Positions 19,839 to 31,604 of a DNA stretch of 64,000 bases are shown here, piece after piece. The stretch covers positions 42,903,110 through 42,967,109 of the forward strand of contig CM077647.1 of assembly GCA_039707465.1 (NCBI GenBank), given 5' to 3'. Both the position numbers and the translations under genes were made by a program. Source of the stretch: Rhabdophis nuchalis (lineage: Eukaryota > Chordata > Lepidosauria > Squamata > Natricidae). Numbering within the stretch: position 1 is the first letter of the stretch; each line of letters starts with the position of its first letter. The notes under the pieces are model-generated. The model searched no databases and was not told the DNA's origin. It saw only the letters and a list, made by a program, of their open reading frames with translations.

Positions 19839-21446
19839 ACCAGGTTTAGTTTAGTTTAGTTTTATTCAAATTTGTATACCGCCCTTTCTCCCTTTCGGGA
19901 CTCAGGGTGGTGAACAGGCAGTAATAAAAACAACAGTAAAACATCCAATACAATAAATATACTAAAAATAGATTAAACACTAAGCCTGCTCTAAAATACC
20001 CTGTAAAACCCCTAATAGAAGCAAATTAAAAAACTACGCCAGGCCAGCCGCATGAAATAGATGGGCTTTCAAGGCTCGGTGGAAAAGGCGCAGGTTCATG
20101 GTTGTGCATAGGTCAGGGGTAGGTCATTCCAGAGGGCAGGAGCTGCCACAGAGAAGGATCTCCCCCTAGGGGTCGCCAGCCGACATTGACTGGCTGACGG
20201 CACCCTGAGGAGGCTCTCTCTGTGGGAGTGGACTGGTCGGAGGGAGGTATTTCATAGGAGGCAGTCTTGCAAATACCCAGGTCCCTTGCCATGGAGCGCT
20301 TTAAAGGTTCTTACTAGCACCTTGAAGTGCACCCGGAAAGCCACAGGGAGCCAGTGCAGCTCGCGCAAGAGAGGTGTTACATGGAAGCATCTAGAGGCAC
20401 CCAAAATCTCCCGCGCGGCTGAATTCTGAACTAGGTGGAGCCTCCAGGTGCAACTCAAGGGGAGCCCCATGTAGAGAGCGTTGCAATAGTCCAGGCGGGA
20501 GATGACGAGGGCTTGAGTGATTATGTGTAGGGTGTCATGATCCACAAAGGGGCGCAACTGGCATATCAGGCGAACCTGATAAAAAGCCCCCTGGCCACGG
20601 CTGCCATATGATCATCTAAAAACAGCCGAGTATCCAGGAGGATGCCCAAGTTGCAGGCCCTCTCTGCAGGAGCTAATGACTCACCCCCGATAGCCAGAGA
20701 TGGAACCAACTGGCAATGTTGTGGTGCCGGAAACCACAGCCACTCGGCCTTGGACCGGTTGAGTTGAAGCCTGTTCCTCCCCATCCAGACTTGCATGGAC
20801 TCCAGGCACCGGGACATCACTTCCGCGGCATCGTTGGGGTGGTCCGGGATGGAGATGTACAGCTGGGTGTCATCCATGTACTGATGAAACTCCACCCCGA
20901 AACCACGGATGATCTCACCCAGTGGCTTCATATAGATGTTGAACAGGAGAGGCGAGAGGACCGACGATGTTGACCTCTGCCCTCCTGCCAACACGGTTTG
21001 CGACCGGTCAGAGAGGTAGGAGGAGAACCACCGTAAAACGGTGCCTCCCAGCCCCAATCCCTCTAACCGGTGCAACAGGATACCATGGTCGATGGTATCA
21101 AAAGCCGCTGAGAGATCTAACAGGACCAGGATAGAGGAACAACCTCTATCTTGAGCCCTCCAGAGATCATTGACCAACGTGACTAATGCTGTTTCCATGT
21201 TGTGCCCAGGCCGGAAGTCGGACTGGCGCGAGTCTAGATAGACAGTTTCCTCCAGGTGCTGAGGGAGCTATCATGCCACCACACTCTCAACAACCTTGGC
21301 AAGAAAGCGAAGATTGGAGACTGAATGATAGTTGGCCAAAACAGCCGGGTCCAGGGAGGGCTTCTTGAGGAGGGGCCTCACCACCACGTCTTTCAAGGCG
21401 GCCGGTAAAAACCCCTCCCTCAAAGAAGCGTTGACAATTCCCTGGC
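19839..21446 (-). mobile_element. L2-type LINE, 3' part, minus strand
   Basis: On the minus strand this runs from within the pre-RT region (INASLREGFLPAALKDVV-like, about 21430) through RT to a 3'UTR and a short tandem tail (aaactaaacta type, at 19840-19865). RT blocks LLDLSAAFDTIDHG and DDTQLYIS are readable in frame 21198-20566, followed by another frame (20557-20252). The catalytic box reads YMDDTQ instead of YADDTQ. The frame shift near 20560 and loss of sequence between the SDRSQTV and VLSPLLFN blocks make it inactive. Confidence 0.8.
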
Positions 21447-22753
21447 TTCCAGCCTGGGCACAGCACAGAGACGGCATTGGTCGCGTTGGTGGATGATCTC
21501 TGGAGGGCTCGGGATAATGGTTGTTCCTCTATCCTGGTCCTGTTAGACCTCTCAGTGGCTTTCGATACCATCGACCATGTTGCGCCGGCTGGAGGGGCTG
21601 GGGGTGGGGGGCACCGTTTTACGGTGTTCTCCTCCTACCTCTCCAACCGGTCGCAATTTGTGTTGGCAGGAGGGCAGAGGTCGATGTCGAGGTGCCTCAC
21701 TTGTGGTTTCGGGGTAGAATTACACCAGTACACTGACGATACTCAGCTGTACATCTCTACTCCGGACCACCCCAACGATGCCTTGGAAGTGATGTCCCGG
21801 TGTCTGGAGACCATGCGAGTCTGGATGGGGAGAAACAGGCTCTGACTCAACCTGTCGAAGACCGAGTGGCTGTGGCTTCCATCGTCACGATATAGCCAGT
21901 TGGTGCCAGCTCTGGCTATTGGGGGCGAGTCATTGGCCCCCACAGAGAGGGCTCGCAACTTGGGCGTCCTCCTGGATATTCGGCTGTCTCTCGAAGATCA
22001 TATGACAGCTGTGGCCAGGAGGGCTTTTTATCAGGTTCGCCTGATACGCCAGTTGCGCCCCTTTCTGGATCGTGACGCTTTACGCATGGTCACTCAAGCC
22101 CTCGTCATCTCCCGCCTGGACTACTGCAATGCTGTCTACATGGGGCTTCCCTTGAAGTGCACCCAGAGGCTCCAGATAGTTCAGAATGCAGCCATGCAGG
22201 GGATCCTGGGAGCTCCTAGATACTCCCATGTGACACCTCTCCTGCACGAGCTGCACTGGCTGCCTGTGGCTTTCCGGGTGTGCTTCAAGGTACTAGTAAC
22301 TATCTTTAAAGCGCTCCATGGCAAGGGACCTGGTTACCTGCAAGACCACCTCCTGCTGCCAAATACCTCCCACCGACCAGTTCGCTCCCACAGAGTGGGC
22401 CTCCTCAGGGTGCCGTTGGCCAGGCAATGTCGGCTGGCAACCCCTAAGGGGAGATCCCTCTCTGTTGCTGCTCCTGCCCTCTGGAATGACCTACCCACTG
22501 ACCTACACATGACCACGGACCTGTGCCTCTTCCGTCGGGCCTTGAAGACCTATTTATTTCATGCGGCTGACCTGGCATAGTTTTTAAATGGTTTTTAGTA
22601 GGGTTTTATTAAGGTTTTAGAACAGGCCTACCATTTAATATATTTTAAACGTATTTTATATTTTATACCACTGATCTTTATTGCTGCCTGTACACCACCC
22701 TGAGTCCCGGAAGGGAGAAGGGCGGTATAAAAATTTAATTAATAAATAAATGC
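21447..22753 (+). mobile_element. L2-type LINE, 3' part, plus strand, head to head with the previous copy
   Basis: It starts within [20 protein letters not shown] and reaches a complete 3'UTR and (AAAT)-rich end at about 22753. Frames 21477-21845 and 21900-22580 hold RT blocks; the segment between RCLTCG and FGVEL, which should contain the PQGS block, has been deleted, and a TGA interrupts at 21843-21845. Together with the minus copy it makes a near-palindrome of more than 1 kb per arm. Inactive. Confidence 0.8.
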
Positions 22754-23110
22754 ATTGCTGTTGTCCAATCTGGTTAAATGGCCAACCAATCTGTGTGTAG
22801 ATCTACACCTGCACACACAAACACGTACACACAACCACTGTATAACCCCCAACCTACCTACCTACAGCCTCCTGGGACCACAAATGGGCCACCTGGGAGT
22901 GTGTCACCCCCCCATGCCTAGTTTTCGGCCTAGTCAGCCTCCATGCAGTGTGGGAACATTGGAAGCTTATTCGGTTGCTGAGGAAACAACTGTTGGAAAT
23001 GTGAGGGGTGTGTGCTGACACATCATAAGAAGCAGCCGGATGGGAGGAGCTACAGGGAGGAGAAAACCTGAGAAGTGAATACCTTTTATGTTTGTGCTTC
23101 TTGCACATGA
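22754..23110. other. Intergenic DNA
   Basis: No gene recognised. Confidence 0.35.
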
Positions 23111-23805
23111 CTAAGGTGACCAGACATCCCACTTTTGGTGGGACAATCACGCTTTCAAAGAATTAGTCCCGCCTCCCGCGGCCTCTTCAAAATGTCCTGC
23201 TTTTTGCCTGGGGCGGCAGCGGGCAGATGACGGGTGCTCTGCATGCACTCAGACAGAGGCACGAGGCACGGGCAAGAAGCGGCGGGCTGGTGGGCAGGTG
23301 GAAGGGGAGGGCCAACGAGGGAGGAGCCAGACAGGCACCAGGCGGTGGAAGAAGAGGAGACCGCGGCTGGCCAGAAGCCCCATCGCTGCCTCCTCCTCAC
23401 CCAGCTCATCCCATGGCGGGACAAACAGGTGGCGCTAGGGCTTCTGGCCGGCCGCTCTCAGTGCTTGGCGGCACAGTGGAAACTTCAGGGCCGCGCGGGC
23501 TCTGGCTGGCTCTCCTCTTCTTCCACCGCCTGGTGCCTGTCTGGCTCCTCCCTCGCCGGCCCTCCCCTTCCGCCTGCCCACCAGCCCGCCGCTTCCTGCC
23601 CGCACTCCATGCCTCTGTCTGAGCGCATGCAGAGCGCCCACCGCCTGCCCGGCACTCCCGCTCCAACAGACGCCTACCTGCAGGTGCCCTGCTCGGGGGG
23701 AGGGAGGGGGTCGGCCTGCGCGCACCCCGGCCAGCGTGGGAAGTGTGCGGCAAGGAGCTGGGAAAGCCCCCCCCCCATCGATGGTGTCCCGCTTTAGGAA
23801 AGTAG
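23111..23805. repeat. GC-rich fold-back repeat with 'aaggtgaccagacatccc' end
   Basis: Between ctaaggtgaccagacatccc and a right end of the type ggtgtcccgctttaggaaag lie two inverted arms (about 23230-23378 and 23437-23640) that contain the same blocks in opposite order, e.g. gggctggtgggcaggtgg / ccgcctgcccaccagcccg and ggaggagccagacaggcacc / its inverse. GC content is very high. Several long open frames cross it on both strands; they mirror each other and have no domain, so they are not called as genes. It is probably a non-autonomous DNA transposon. Confidence 0.65.
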
Positions 23806-26800
23806 AAATCTTTACACATGACACACATGCACCAGCCACCCAAAATGGACATATGATTGCATCAGAAGTCCTTGGGAACATTGTGTGAAAATTTGGTGTC
23901 GATCGGTACTGTACATTCTGAGATTAGTGGCTTTGCACAAACTATTTTACATTTTTATTTATATAGATGACAGTCAATATTTTCTTCTTGAGTAGTTATT
24001 AATTGACAAGATAAATTCATAGAGGATTAGGCAATGGCTATAAGTCTTAATGGCTGATTATTATTTCCAAAATTAAAGTTTTATGCCTCAGTCTCTAAAG
24101 GTTTAATGGATGAGGATTCTACATCCTAAATGAGAGTTTCCAGATGTATGTGATCAGTGATTATATGACACAGGCTTAGAATTCTGACTTTGATTCCAGA
24201 TTCACTGGGTTCTGTTATGTTTTTGGCATATAAGTCCTATGGATAGACATTTTTAAAAATATTGTGATGGATTTGTGGTTTATACTTTGTTTTACTGAAT
24301 GAGTTCTGTTTGAATGTGGAACTTAATACCCATGTTCGTGTGTCATCCCTGCATTGTGTTACTTCAGCTGGGAGGATTAAGATTGTGAATGTCAAGTACT
24401 GCTGCAGTATATAATGTCATGTCTGGAATTGTCCATCAATATTCTCAATCACAGTTTTATTTTTGCTGGTTTGGAAGAGAAAATGAAGGCCCCATTTATT
24501 CTGGCCATCTTTGGAGGGATACATATTATTTACCTTCTGCTATTGTTTTATATTTGAGATGTGATTATTATAGTGTTTAAATAATTTGAAAGCAGTATTC
24601 ATGATCAGATGCTACAACAAAGGGTAGCTGAATGCAATTAGGAAACAGACTTCTTCTATTCCTGAAACAGAAGCATTTTCTTTTTATAATTAGCACACAC
24701 ATAGTTACAAGAAGGAATTTCCTGTCAATGTTAATATTAGCTTTTGCAAGTTTTTTGCAGTCCTTTCTTTAGGACTATAATAAATTGGATAGTGGAGCTT
24801 AAAATTCCCCTTTGCCATTCCTATTTCAATCCTATAAATGATTCTCCCTATAACAAATGCAATTTATTAATAGTTTACCAAAATAGTTTACCAAAAATAG
24901 TTTACCTGATAATATTTTCCTTTGCTTTACCAGTTTTTAAATGCCATTTTAAACTTGCTTTACAAGGTGATGGAAAATGCTAATGTTGTTTTGCTAAAAC
25001 CTTTCCATCACTTTGCACTTTCAGATCTGAAGAAGTCATATGAGAAGAATGTCTTCATTGTGTTTTCTTTGGGGATTTAATAAAAACCCAGGAAGGAAGA
25101 GAGAGAGACTGCAGACTGTTGAACAAGTGAATATACAATACATGACAGGATACTCACACCCATCCCTCAGCCATCTTGTAACAAAAACAGCACACTCTTT
25201 TCATGAGAATTTATTAGAATATTCCTTCTCCTTTGACACTGAACTGAATGGAAATGGTTGAAAAATGCAGAATACATTTCCGATAAATCCTTATAATTCA
25301 CATTTGTTTTTAGAATATATGCATGCTCAATACAAGAAATGTATAATGCTGAATTGCATCATTATACATTATCTTACTTTTAACAATATAGCATTTTGTA
25401 GTTTCTATAAGTTTTTCTTACATGAGCTAAGCTTTCTGAAAGTGATATTTCAGTAGTTTATATAGTGGGACTAGGTGCGCAGAACACACTAACTAGATTG
25501 GAATGAAATTTGGATAATTCATTGTTTGCCAGGTCATTGTCTTGGCAAGTTGTATTAATCAATCCATCACAATAAGCCATAATATTTATATTTTATTTTA
25601 CCATATTTTATTTAAGCATAATGTGTCATGTTAACAAGAAATGGTGTTTTGTCATGTTAGATCTACAGTTTAGCTTGTATGAATCTAGACTTAAATATGT
25701 AATGGTGATGTTTCAGAAAAAAATGCAAATATGTTTTGACATACCTTTCAGAAAATTCTTAGATAATTGAGTCTTTTTTGTTTAAGTTACCATGGCATTT
25801 TGAGGGGGGAAAATACATGCATGCACAAAACACTCAGGGTGGCTTAGGTTTTGTATTTTTAACTTCAACTTTCAAGGTCTTTTGTTGGTTCACATGTCTG
25901 CTTTGTTTAGCCCATGGAAATCCAGTGAAAGCAAACTGTCATTGTGCAATTTTGAAATTATCCTTCCTATCTCAGATCTATTAATGCTTGTCTTGGGTTG
26001 AATGCTTTTAGAAATTAGAGGTGCGGAGATGAAATAACAGGGACAGGGTGTCATTAAATGCTCTCTCCACAATGCTCATTCAGAATGGCAGTTTAATAGC
26101 ACAATGAGTTAAAATGGTGCCACTGCTGGACATATAAGGTATAGTTGTTAGTTAACTCAGAAAAGGGCTAAATCTGCTGCCAAGAATGAAGAACAATGTA
26201 GATAAATAAGATAAATAATTCACAAAGCAAATCTAGGCTAGATGCTAAAGACATTGAAAATGGTTCTTTTAAGCATAAGTATTCCAACGCATATAAGAGT
26301 TAAATCTACCCATTATATTATGTTCTGGGATATTTTGTTTGGTTATAAGTAAACTCACTCATACTCAACTTCCCCATCAGAAACAGACAATAAGCCTGAG
26401 GTCACCTTTTTATGATCCCTGGAATATTTCTGCATCTTACAGTTGAAATATTGTGACAAAATGGCCATTCAAAGCAGGATCTGCTTTTTTTTAAAAAAAC
26501 CATCTAAATATTAAAAAAGCAAATGTTTTACTGTGTTTTGATTGTTCTTTAAAGCAAAACAAAAGAAAAGAATGATTCTTGGAAAAAGTTTCCCATACCT
26601 AATCTAAGTTTTAAGAAGGTTGACATCCTGAATATAATTTTTGCATGTTTGGATTCTCTGACAAAATAAGAGATAATATAAAGACTTCAAAAACACACAG
26701 ATATGCAGGCTTGGGTAGTTGTTTTCTGACCATTTTGAATGGATGGAAGGTAGATGCATATGAATTTACTTCTCCACATATTTATAGCATAGCTAAATGC

Positions 26801-26835
26801 AAGCTGGGTCAAATCCACAATATTTCTGATAGTTA
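23806..26835. other. 3 kb of AT-rich DNA, nothing recognised
   Basis: No gene, RNA or clear repeat was recognised. Open frames are below about 105 aa and without domains. Confidence 0.45.
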
Positions 26836-27270
26836 TTCTACTTTACTTTACTTTATTTTTGATTTGTATACCGCCCTTTTCCCTTTCGAGTCTCAGGGCG
26901 GTGAACAGGCATCAATAAAATCTACAATAAAAGCATCAAAATATATTAAAATACACTAAAAATGATATTAAATGGGTAGCCTGTTCTAAAATCCAGATAA
27001 AAACCCCTGGTAAAAATGATTAAAAACTACGCCAGGCTGGCCGTATGGAATAAGTGCGCTTTCAAGGCCCGACGGAAGAGGCGCAGTTCTGTGGTTGTGC
27101 GTAGGTCGGGGGGTCAGTCATTCCAGAGGGCAGGAGCTGCCACAGAGAAGGTTCTTCCCCTGGGGGTTGCCAGCTGTGGGAGCGAACTGGTCGGTGGGAG
27201 GCATTTGGTAGCAGGAGGTGGTCTTGCAAGTAACCAGGTCCCATGCCATGGAGCGCTTTAAAGGTGGTTA

Positions 27271-28409
27271 CTAATACTTGAAGTGCACCTGGAAAGCCAC
27301 AGGCAGCCAGTGCAGCTCGCACAGGAGAGGTGTCACGTGGGAGCATCTCGAGGCTCCCAGAATCCCCCACGTGGCCACATTCTGAACTAACTGGAGCCTC
27401 TGAGTGCACCTCAAGGGGAGCCCCATGTAGAGAGTGTTGCAGTAGTCCAGGTGGGAGATAACAAGGGCTTGAGTGACCGTGCGTAGAGTGTCACGATCTA
27501 GAAAGGGGCGCAACTGGTGTATCAGGTGGACCTGATAAAAAGCCCTCCTGGCCACGGCTGTCATATGATCGTCTAACAACAGCCGAGAGTCCAGGAGGAC
27601 AACCAAGTTGCCGGCCCCCTCTGTGGGGGATAGTAATTCGCTCCTGATAGCCAGAGATAGCACCAGCTGGCTATATCGTGACACCGGAAGCCACAGCCAC
27701 TCAGTCTTGGACGGGTTGAGTCGAAGCCTGTTTCTCCCCATCCAGACTCGCACGACCTCCAGACACCCGGACATCACTTTGACAGCATCGTTGGGGTGGT
27801 CTGGGGTAGAGATGTACAGCTGGGTGTCATCCGCGTACTGATGGAACTCTATCCCAAAACCACGGATGACCTCGCCCAACGGCTTCATATAGATGTTGAA
27901 CAGGAGGGGCGATAGGACCGGCCCTGTGGTATCCCACATGGGAGGCACCTGGACGTCGACCACTGCCCCCCTGCCAACACAAATTGTGACTGGTCAGAGA
28001 GGTAGGAGGAGAACCACCATAAAACGGTGCCCCTCAACCCCAACCCCTCCAGCTGGTGCAACATGATACCATGGTCGATGGTATTGAAAGCCACTGAGAG
28101 ATCTAACAGGACCTGGATAGCGGAACAACCTCTATCCCGAACCCTCCAGAGATCATCCACCAATGCGACCAATGCTGTCTCTGTGCTGTGCCCTGGCCGG
28201 AAGTCGAACTGGCACGAGTCTAGATAGTCAGTTTCCTCCAGGTGCTGAGGGAGCTGTCGTGCCACCACACTCTCAACAACCTTCACCAGGAAGCAAAGGT
28301 TGGAGACAGGACGGTAGTTGGCCAAAACAGCTGGGTCCAGGGAGGGCTTCTTGAGGAGGGGCCTTACCACCGCCTCTTTCAAGGCGGTCGGCAGAAACCC
28401 CTCACTCAA
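27271..28409 (-). pseudogene. L2 reverse transcriptase region (broken)
   Basis: Frame 28409-27885 covers [16 protein letters not shown], the GHSTETAL block and [15 protein letters not shown], in which the aspartate after AF is Asn (AFN against AFD in related copies). Frame 27963-27271 continues with [25 protein letters not shown] and the thumb. A shift near 27930-27950 separates them. A third frame (27409-27062) holds the C-terminal part. Inactive. Confidence 0.75.
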
Positions 28410-28493
28410 AGAAGCGTTGACAATTCCCTGCAGTCAGCCTCGTGTAACCTCCCGGGAGGTCAGTACCAACCAGGAGGGACACGGGTCCAATAA

Positions 28494-28552
28494 ACATGTG
28501 GTGGCGTTCAGCCACCACATGTGGCTGAACGCCACATGTGGTGGCGTTCAGT
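28494..28552. repeat. Local forward-inverted-forward repeat
   Basis: The block catgtggtggcgttcag occurs, then its inverse ctgaacgccacatg, then the forward block again, with 14-bp arms TGGCGTTCAGCCAC / GTGGCTGAACGCCA. The L2 at 61298-61320 has the block only once. This is a small rearrangement inside the L2. Confidence 0.85.
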
Positions 28553-28784
28553 CCTGTCCATGTCCTCGGGAGTCACAGGATCGAACTCTTCCCAAATGAC
28601 AGTCTCAAGACCTGCCTCCGTCAGCCCGTCTGAACTAGTCCAATTGGAGGCTAACCCGTCCCGGATCTGATCAATTTAATCATGCAGATAACATCCAAAT
28701 TCCTGGGTCACCCTAAACAGGGCGGCAGGTCAGTTATCTGCAGATGTGATAAGAGTCGTGAAATAATTCCATTTCGCCGCTTTT

Positions 28785-30881
28785 TTTTTCTTTGTAAAAA
28801 GTTTTATTGGTTTTAACAATTTATATTAGGAAAGGGGTAGGTAAGGTAGTTGTTAATATTTGGAGCATTCACAACGGGTTTGATGACCACCTCCGAGTCT
28901 TCATACATATTCAATTAGAAAAAAAATTATTAAAGGGAAGGGGTACATACATTTTAAAATCATAAATGTTCATATTATTTTATAAATTCAGTTACTTTGA
29001 TATTGACATCCGTACAGGAATTACCATCATAAAGAAGTATAACAAATTATTTTTGCGATCTGAGCCTCTTTGCTATAGTCTCTTCCTCCTCCCCCCCACC
29101 GGCAGGCGGACCCGTGGCCCCTCCCGTTCCCATCTCATCGTCATCCAGGATTGAGGAGTGTTTTTTAAGAAAATTATGCGCCTCTTCAACTGTTTTGATT
29201 CTAACTCTTCCTCCCTTCCAGAATACCAGCATCCCTTCAGGCATCAACCACTTGAACCACACCCCCTTTTTGAATAATTTTTTAGTTAAGAAGGAATAAT
29301 TCCTTCTTATATCTCTTATTTTCTTTGGGATCTGATTCAATATGGCCACCTCGTTTTGCTGATACATCAAAGGGCCCCCTCTTTGGCTCTCAGTATCTCT
29401 TCTCTCATTGACCTTCTTATAAATTTAATATGTATCTCTCTGGGTACCTCATTTATTCTGGCAAATGCTGAATTAATTCTATAAATCAAATCAATGTCCC
29501 CCCAAATAGATTCCTTATCTTTCTTAATATAATCCGCTAACATAGTAGCCATCAGCTCTCTCAGATTCTCATTCGGTAATTCTGGAACATTCTGAAATCT
29601 TAAAAAGAAAGACATGCGTTCAAAATCAATTTTAGACATTTGACCAGTAATATCTGTAAGTTCTTTCTTAAAGTCTTTTATCTCTTCCTTCATCTCAACC
29701 GCCCCCCCTTCCAGCCCCACAATTTTTTGTTTATTATTTGTTATTTCTCTTTGCGCCTCCAATAATTCCAATCTTGTGCTTAAATTGTCTTTCCGGATTT
29801 GTTGCATTTCATTCATTATCCTTTGAAACATCTCCTCTACATTTAATGGCTGAGGGCTTGGTGACTTAGGAACCTCTGCTTCTACTTCCTTCTGTAACAA
29901 AGCTGAAATCTTTGGTTGTGAGGATGGACTGGGTTTTGTAGATGCTGGAGCAGAGCTTGGTTTCCCAGATGGAGGTTTCCTCGATGCCATAATTAAAGTT
30001 TTAGGTGTTAATGCGTAGAGAAGAAGAAAGGGAAGAAAAGATGGCGCTGTTGGGCGGGCAGACTGTGAAGTCCGAGACAAAAGCAGCTGGAGTTCAAATT
30101 GAGTTTACAACGTCCAGAGAGAAAAAGGAAAAAAAGAAAAAAAATTCCAAACAAAGCAGAAAGTTTCACACAAGGAGAGAACACTGAAAGACACCAGAGG
30201 AGGTCCTTTTCTTATATATTTTGAAATTAGTTTAGCTTTGTTAAAATAGAGGAATGCTTATTTTCAAAAAGAAAAAGTTCCATCCTGAGAACAAAGAGAA
30301 CGCCATCTTTCCGCCTTGCTGGCAGGGTGGAGAAAGCAAAAGTGCAAACAGTCAATTTAAAATGTAGCAAGGCTCCGGATACATTGTTTAACAGCAAATC
30401 CCTTGGTTAACAAGAGACTTCCTTTTTCAATAAATCCAACGGAAGTCACTTTTACTCTCTCCACAGCGCGGGACTCTTATCTAATGCCGCTTTATTTCCA
30501 GGGGATTGTTTCCAACTCCCCCCTATCTTCTCTTTCCATCAAATTGAATGTAAAAAAAGTCCAAATAAGGCACATACCATTATTTTTTAATCCGGAGCCT
30601 CGGCGCAGCCATTCATCCCCGGAGTTTCAGCTCTTTCTAACATCCTCCATGTTCCAGCGTCTTCAGCGAAGGGGAAGCTCCCCCCGTGAAAGTTCCCCAG
30701 CCCCTAGGGCGAAGCAGGATCAGCCCCCCTGACCGCCGTCGAGATGGGGGCCCTCAACGAAAGCCACCCGTGCAGAGGGGGGGATTTTAAACCCCCCCCG
30801 CGCCCAAGGGCGCAACTGAGGCAACACAGCGGCGGACGTGAGAATCCATGTCCGTCCACGTCCGAAGCTGGAAATGATCTC
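28785..30881 (-). mobile_element. ORF1-only L1-like (HAL1-like) element, copy 3 (diverged)
   Basis: About 2.1 kb, flanked by the 16-bp direct repeat ccatttcgccgctttt (28769-28784 and 30882-30897). The related L2 at 61593-61615 shows the uninterrupted site (cttcgccgttctcatcgcc), confirming the insertion. On the minus strand it has a 5'UTR, ORF1-like gene at 29990-29047, a 3'UTR and AATAAA near 28810 followed by an A-rich tail. No ORF2. The 3'UTR keeps a recognisable version of the block next to the tail in copies 1 and 2 (acgaccttc/tgaatgctc type). N-terminal protein sequence differs clearly, so it is another subfamily. Confidence 0.85.
29047..29990 (-). pseudogene. L1-type ORF1 protein, broken by one frame shift
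   Basis: The likely start is the Met at 29990 (MASRKPPSGKP), after which comes a Pro/Ser-rich N-terminus of about 50 residues, a predicted coiled coil (about 55-130), a RRM-like domain starting FFLRFQNVPE and containing WGDIDLIYRINSAFARINE and VPREIHIKFIRRSMREEIL, and a C-terminal domain in the second frame (29370-29047). The shift lies near 29382, consistent with loss of one A before a G run. An in-frame upstream Met at 30080 exists but falls in the 5'UTR. In the L1 particle this protein binds RNA. The product is truncated before the C-terminal domain. Confidence 0.8.
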
Positions 30882-31037
30882 CCATTTCGCCGCTTTTATC
30901 GCCACTAGGTAGGTCCTCTAGGTAGGTCCCCGAATCCGGTCAGATTCGGAGTGGGTGGTCCTCCAAATGCTCTCTAGGCATCTTCTTCGATGCTTCATCA
31001 CTCTCAGCTCCTCAAAGAACCAAGGGGCCCCCATGGT

Positions 31038-31437
31038 CGCAGTATTTATTTATTTATTTATTTTATTTATTTAATTCGATTTGTAAACTGCACCAATCTC
31101 TGTCAAGACGGACTCTGGGCGGTGCACAGGACATTAAAATCTACAATAATAAATAACAAATATAAAAAAGTTAAAAAGAAATTAAATAATAAACCTGTGC
31201 TAAAAATCCCATTAAAACTAATTTAGCTGAGGCTCTAACGTTCCTAAATGTAAGTTAAGGCTCTAACGTTCCTAAATTTAAGTTAAGTGCCAGTCCAGCT
31301 TGCTGAAAGAGGTGTGTCTTAAGTGAGCGGCGGAAGAGGGGAAGGTCCGTGATAGTACGAAGTTCGGGGGGGAGGTCGTTCCAGAGGGCAGGCCCTGCCA
31401 CAGAGAAGGCCCTATTTCTGGGCGTCGCCAGCCGGGG
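31038..31437 (-). mobile_element. L2-type LINE 3' end, inserted in a larger L2
   Basis: A tail of (AAAT)n (31044-31075 in inverse) is followed, on the minus strand, by 3'UTR with the block rc of 'gactctgggcggtgcacagg' and the C-terminal codons of ORF2 (readable as GPALWNDLPPELR-like, in an open frame ending 31278). It interrupts the L2 at 26836-32605 between 'ggtcgcag' and 'ccactaggtcctcag'. Confidence 0.75.
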
Positions 31438-31604
31438 GCCACTAGGTCCTCAGTTGAGTCGCAGGTCAGGGTCTCTGATATTGGCCCAAGCTCCATCTGG
31501 AACCTCTCAGGGTCCATCAGGCGCCTGGGGCAGAACCATCTCACCGGTTCCGGTTCCGCCTCCCCGTGGTGGGGTGTAGCGGTTAAAAAGTCCAGCCGAA
31601 GGAG

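Noticed and set aside
19839..22753. Twin-priming inversion of one L2
   Set aside because: Both arms carry a complete L2 3' end, which a single twin-primed insertion would not give.
23227..23881. Long open frames (up to 187 aa) in GC-rich DNA
   Set aside because: The same blocks appear on both strands because of the inverted repeat; no domain or codon signal.
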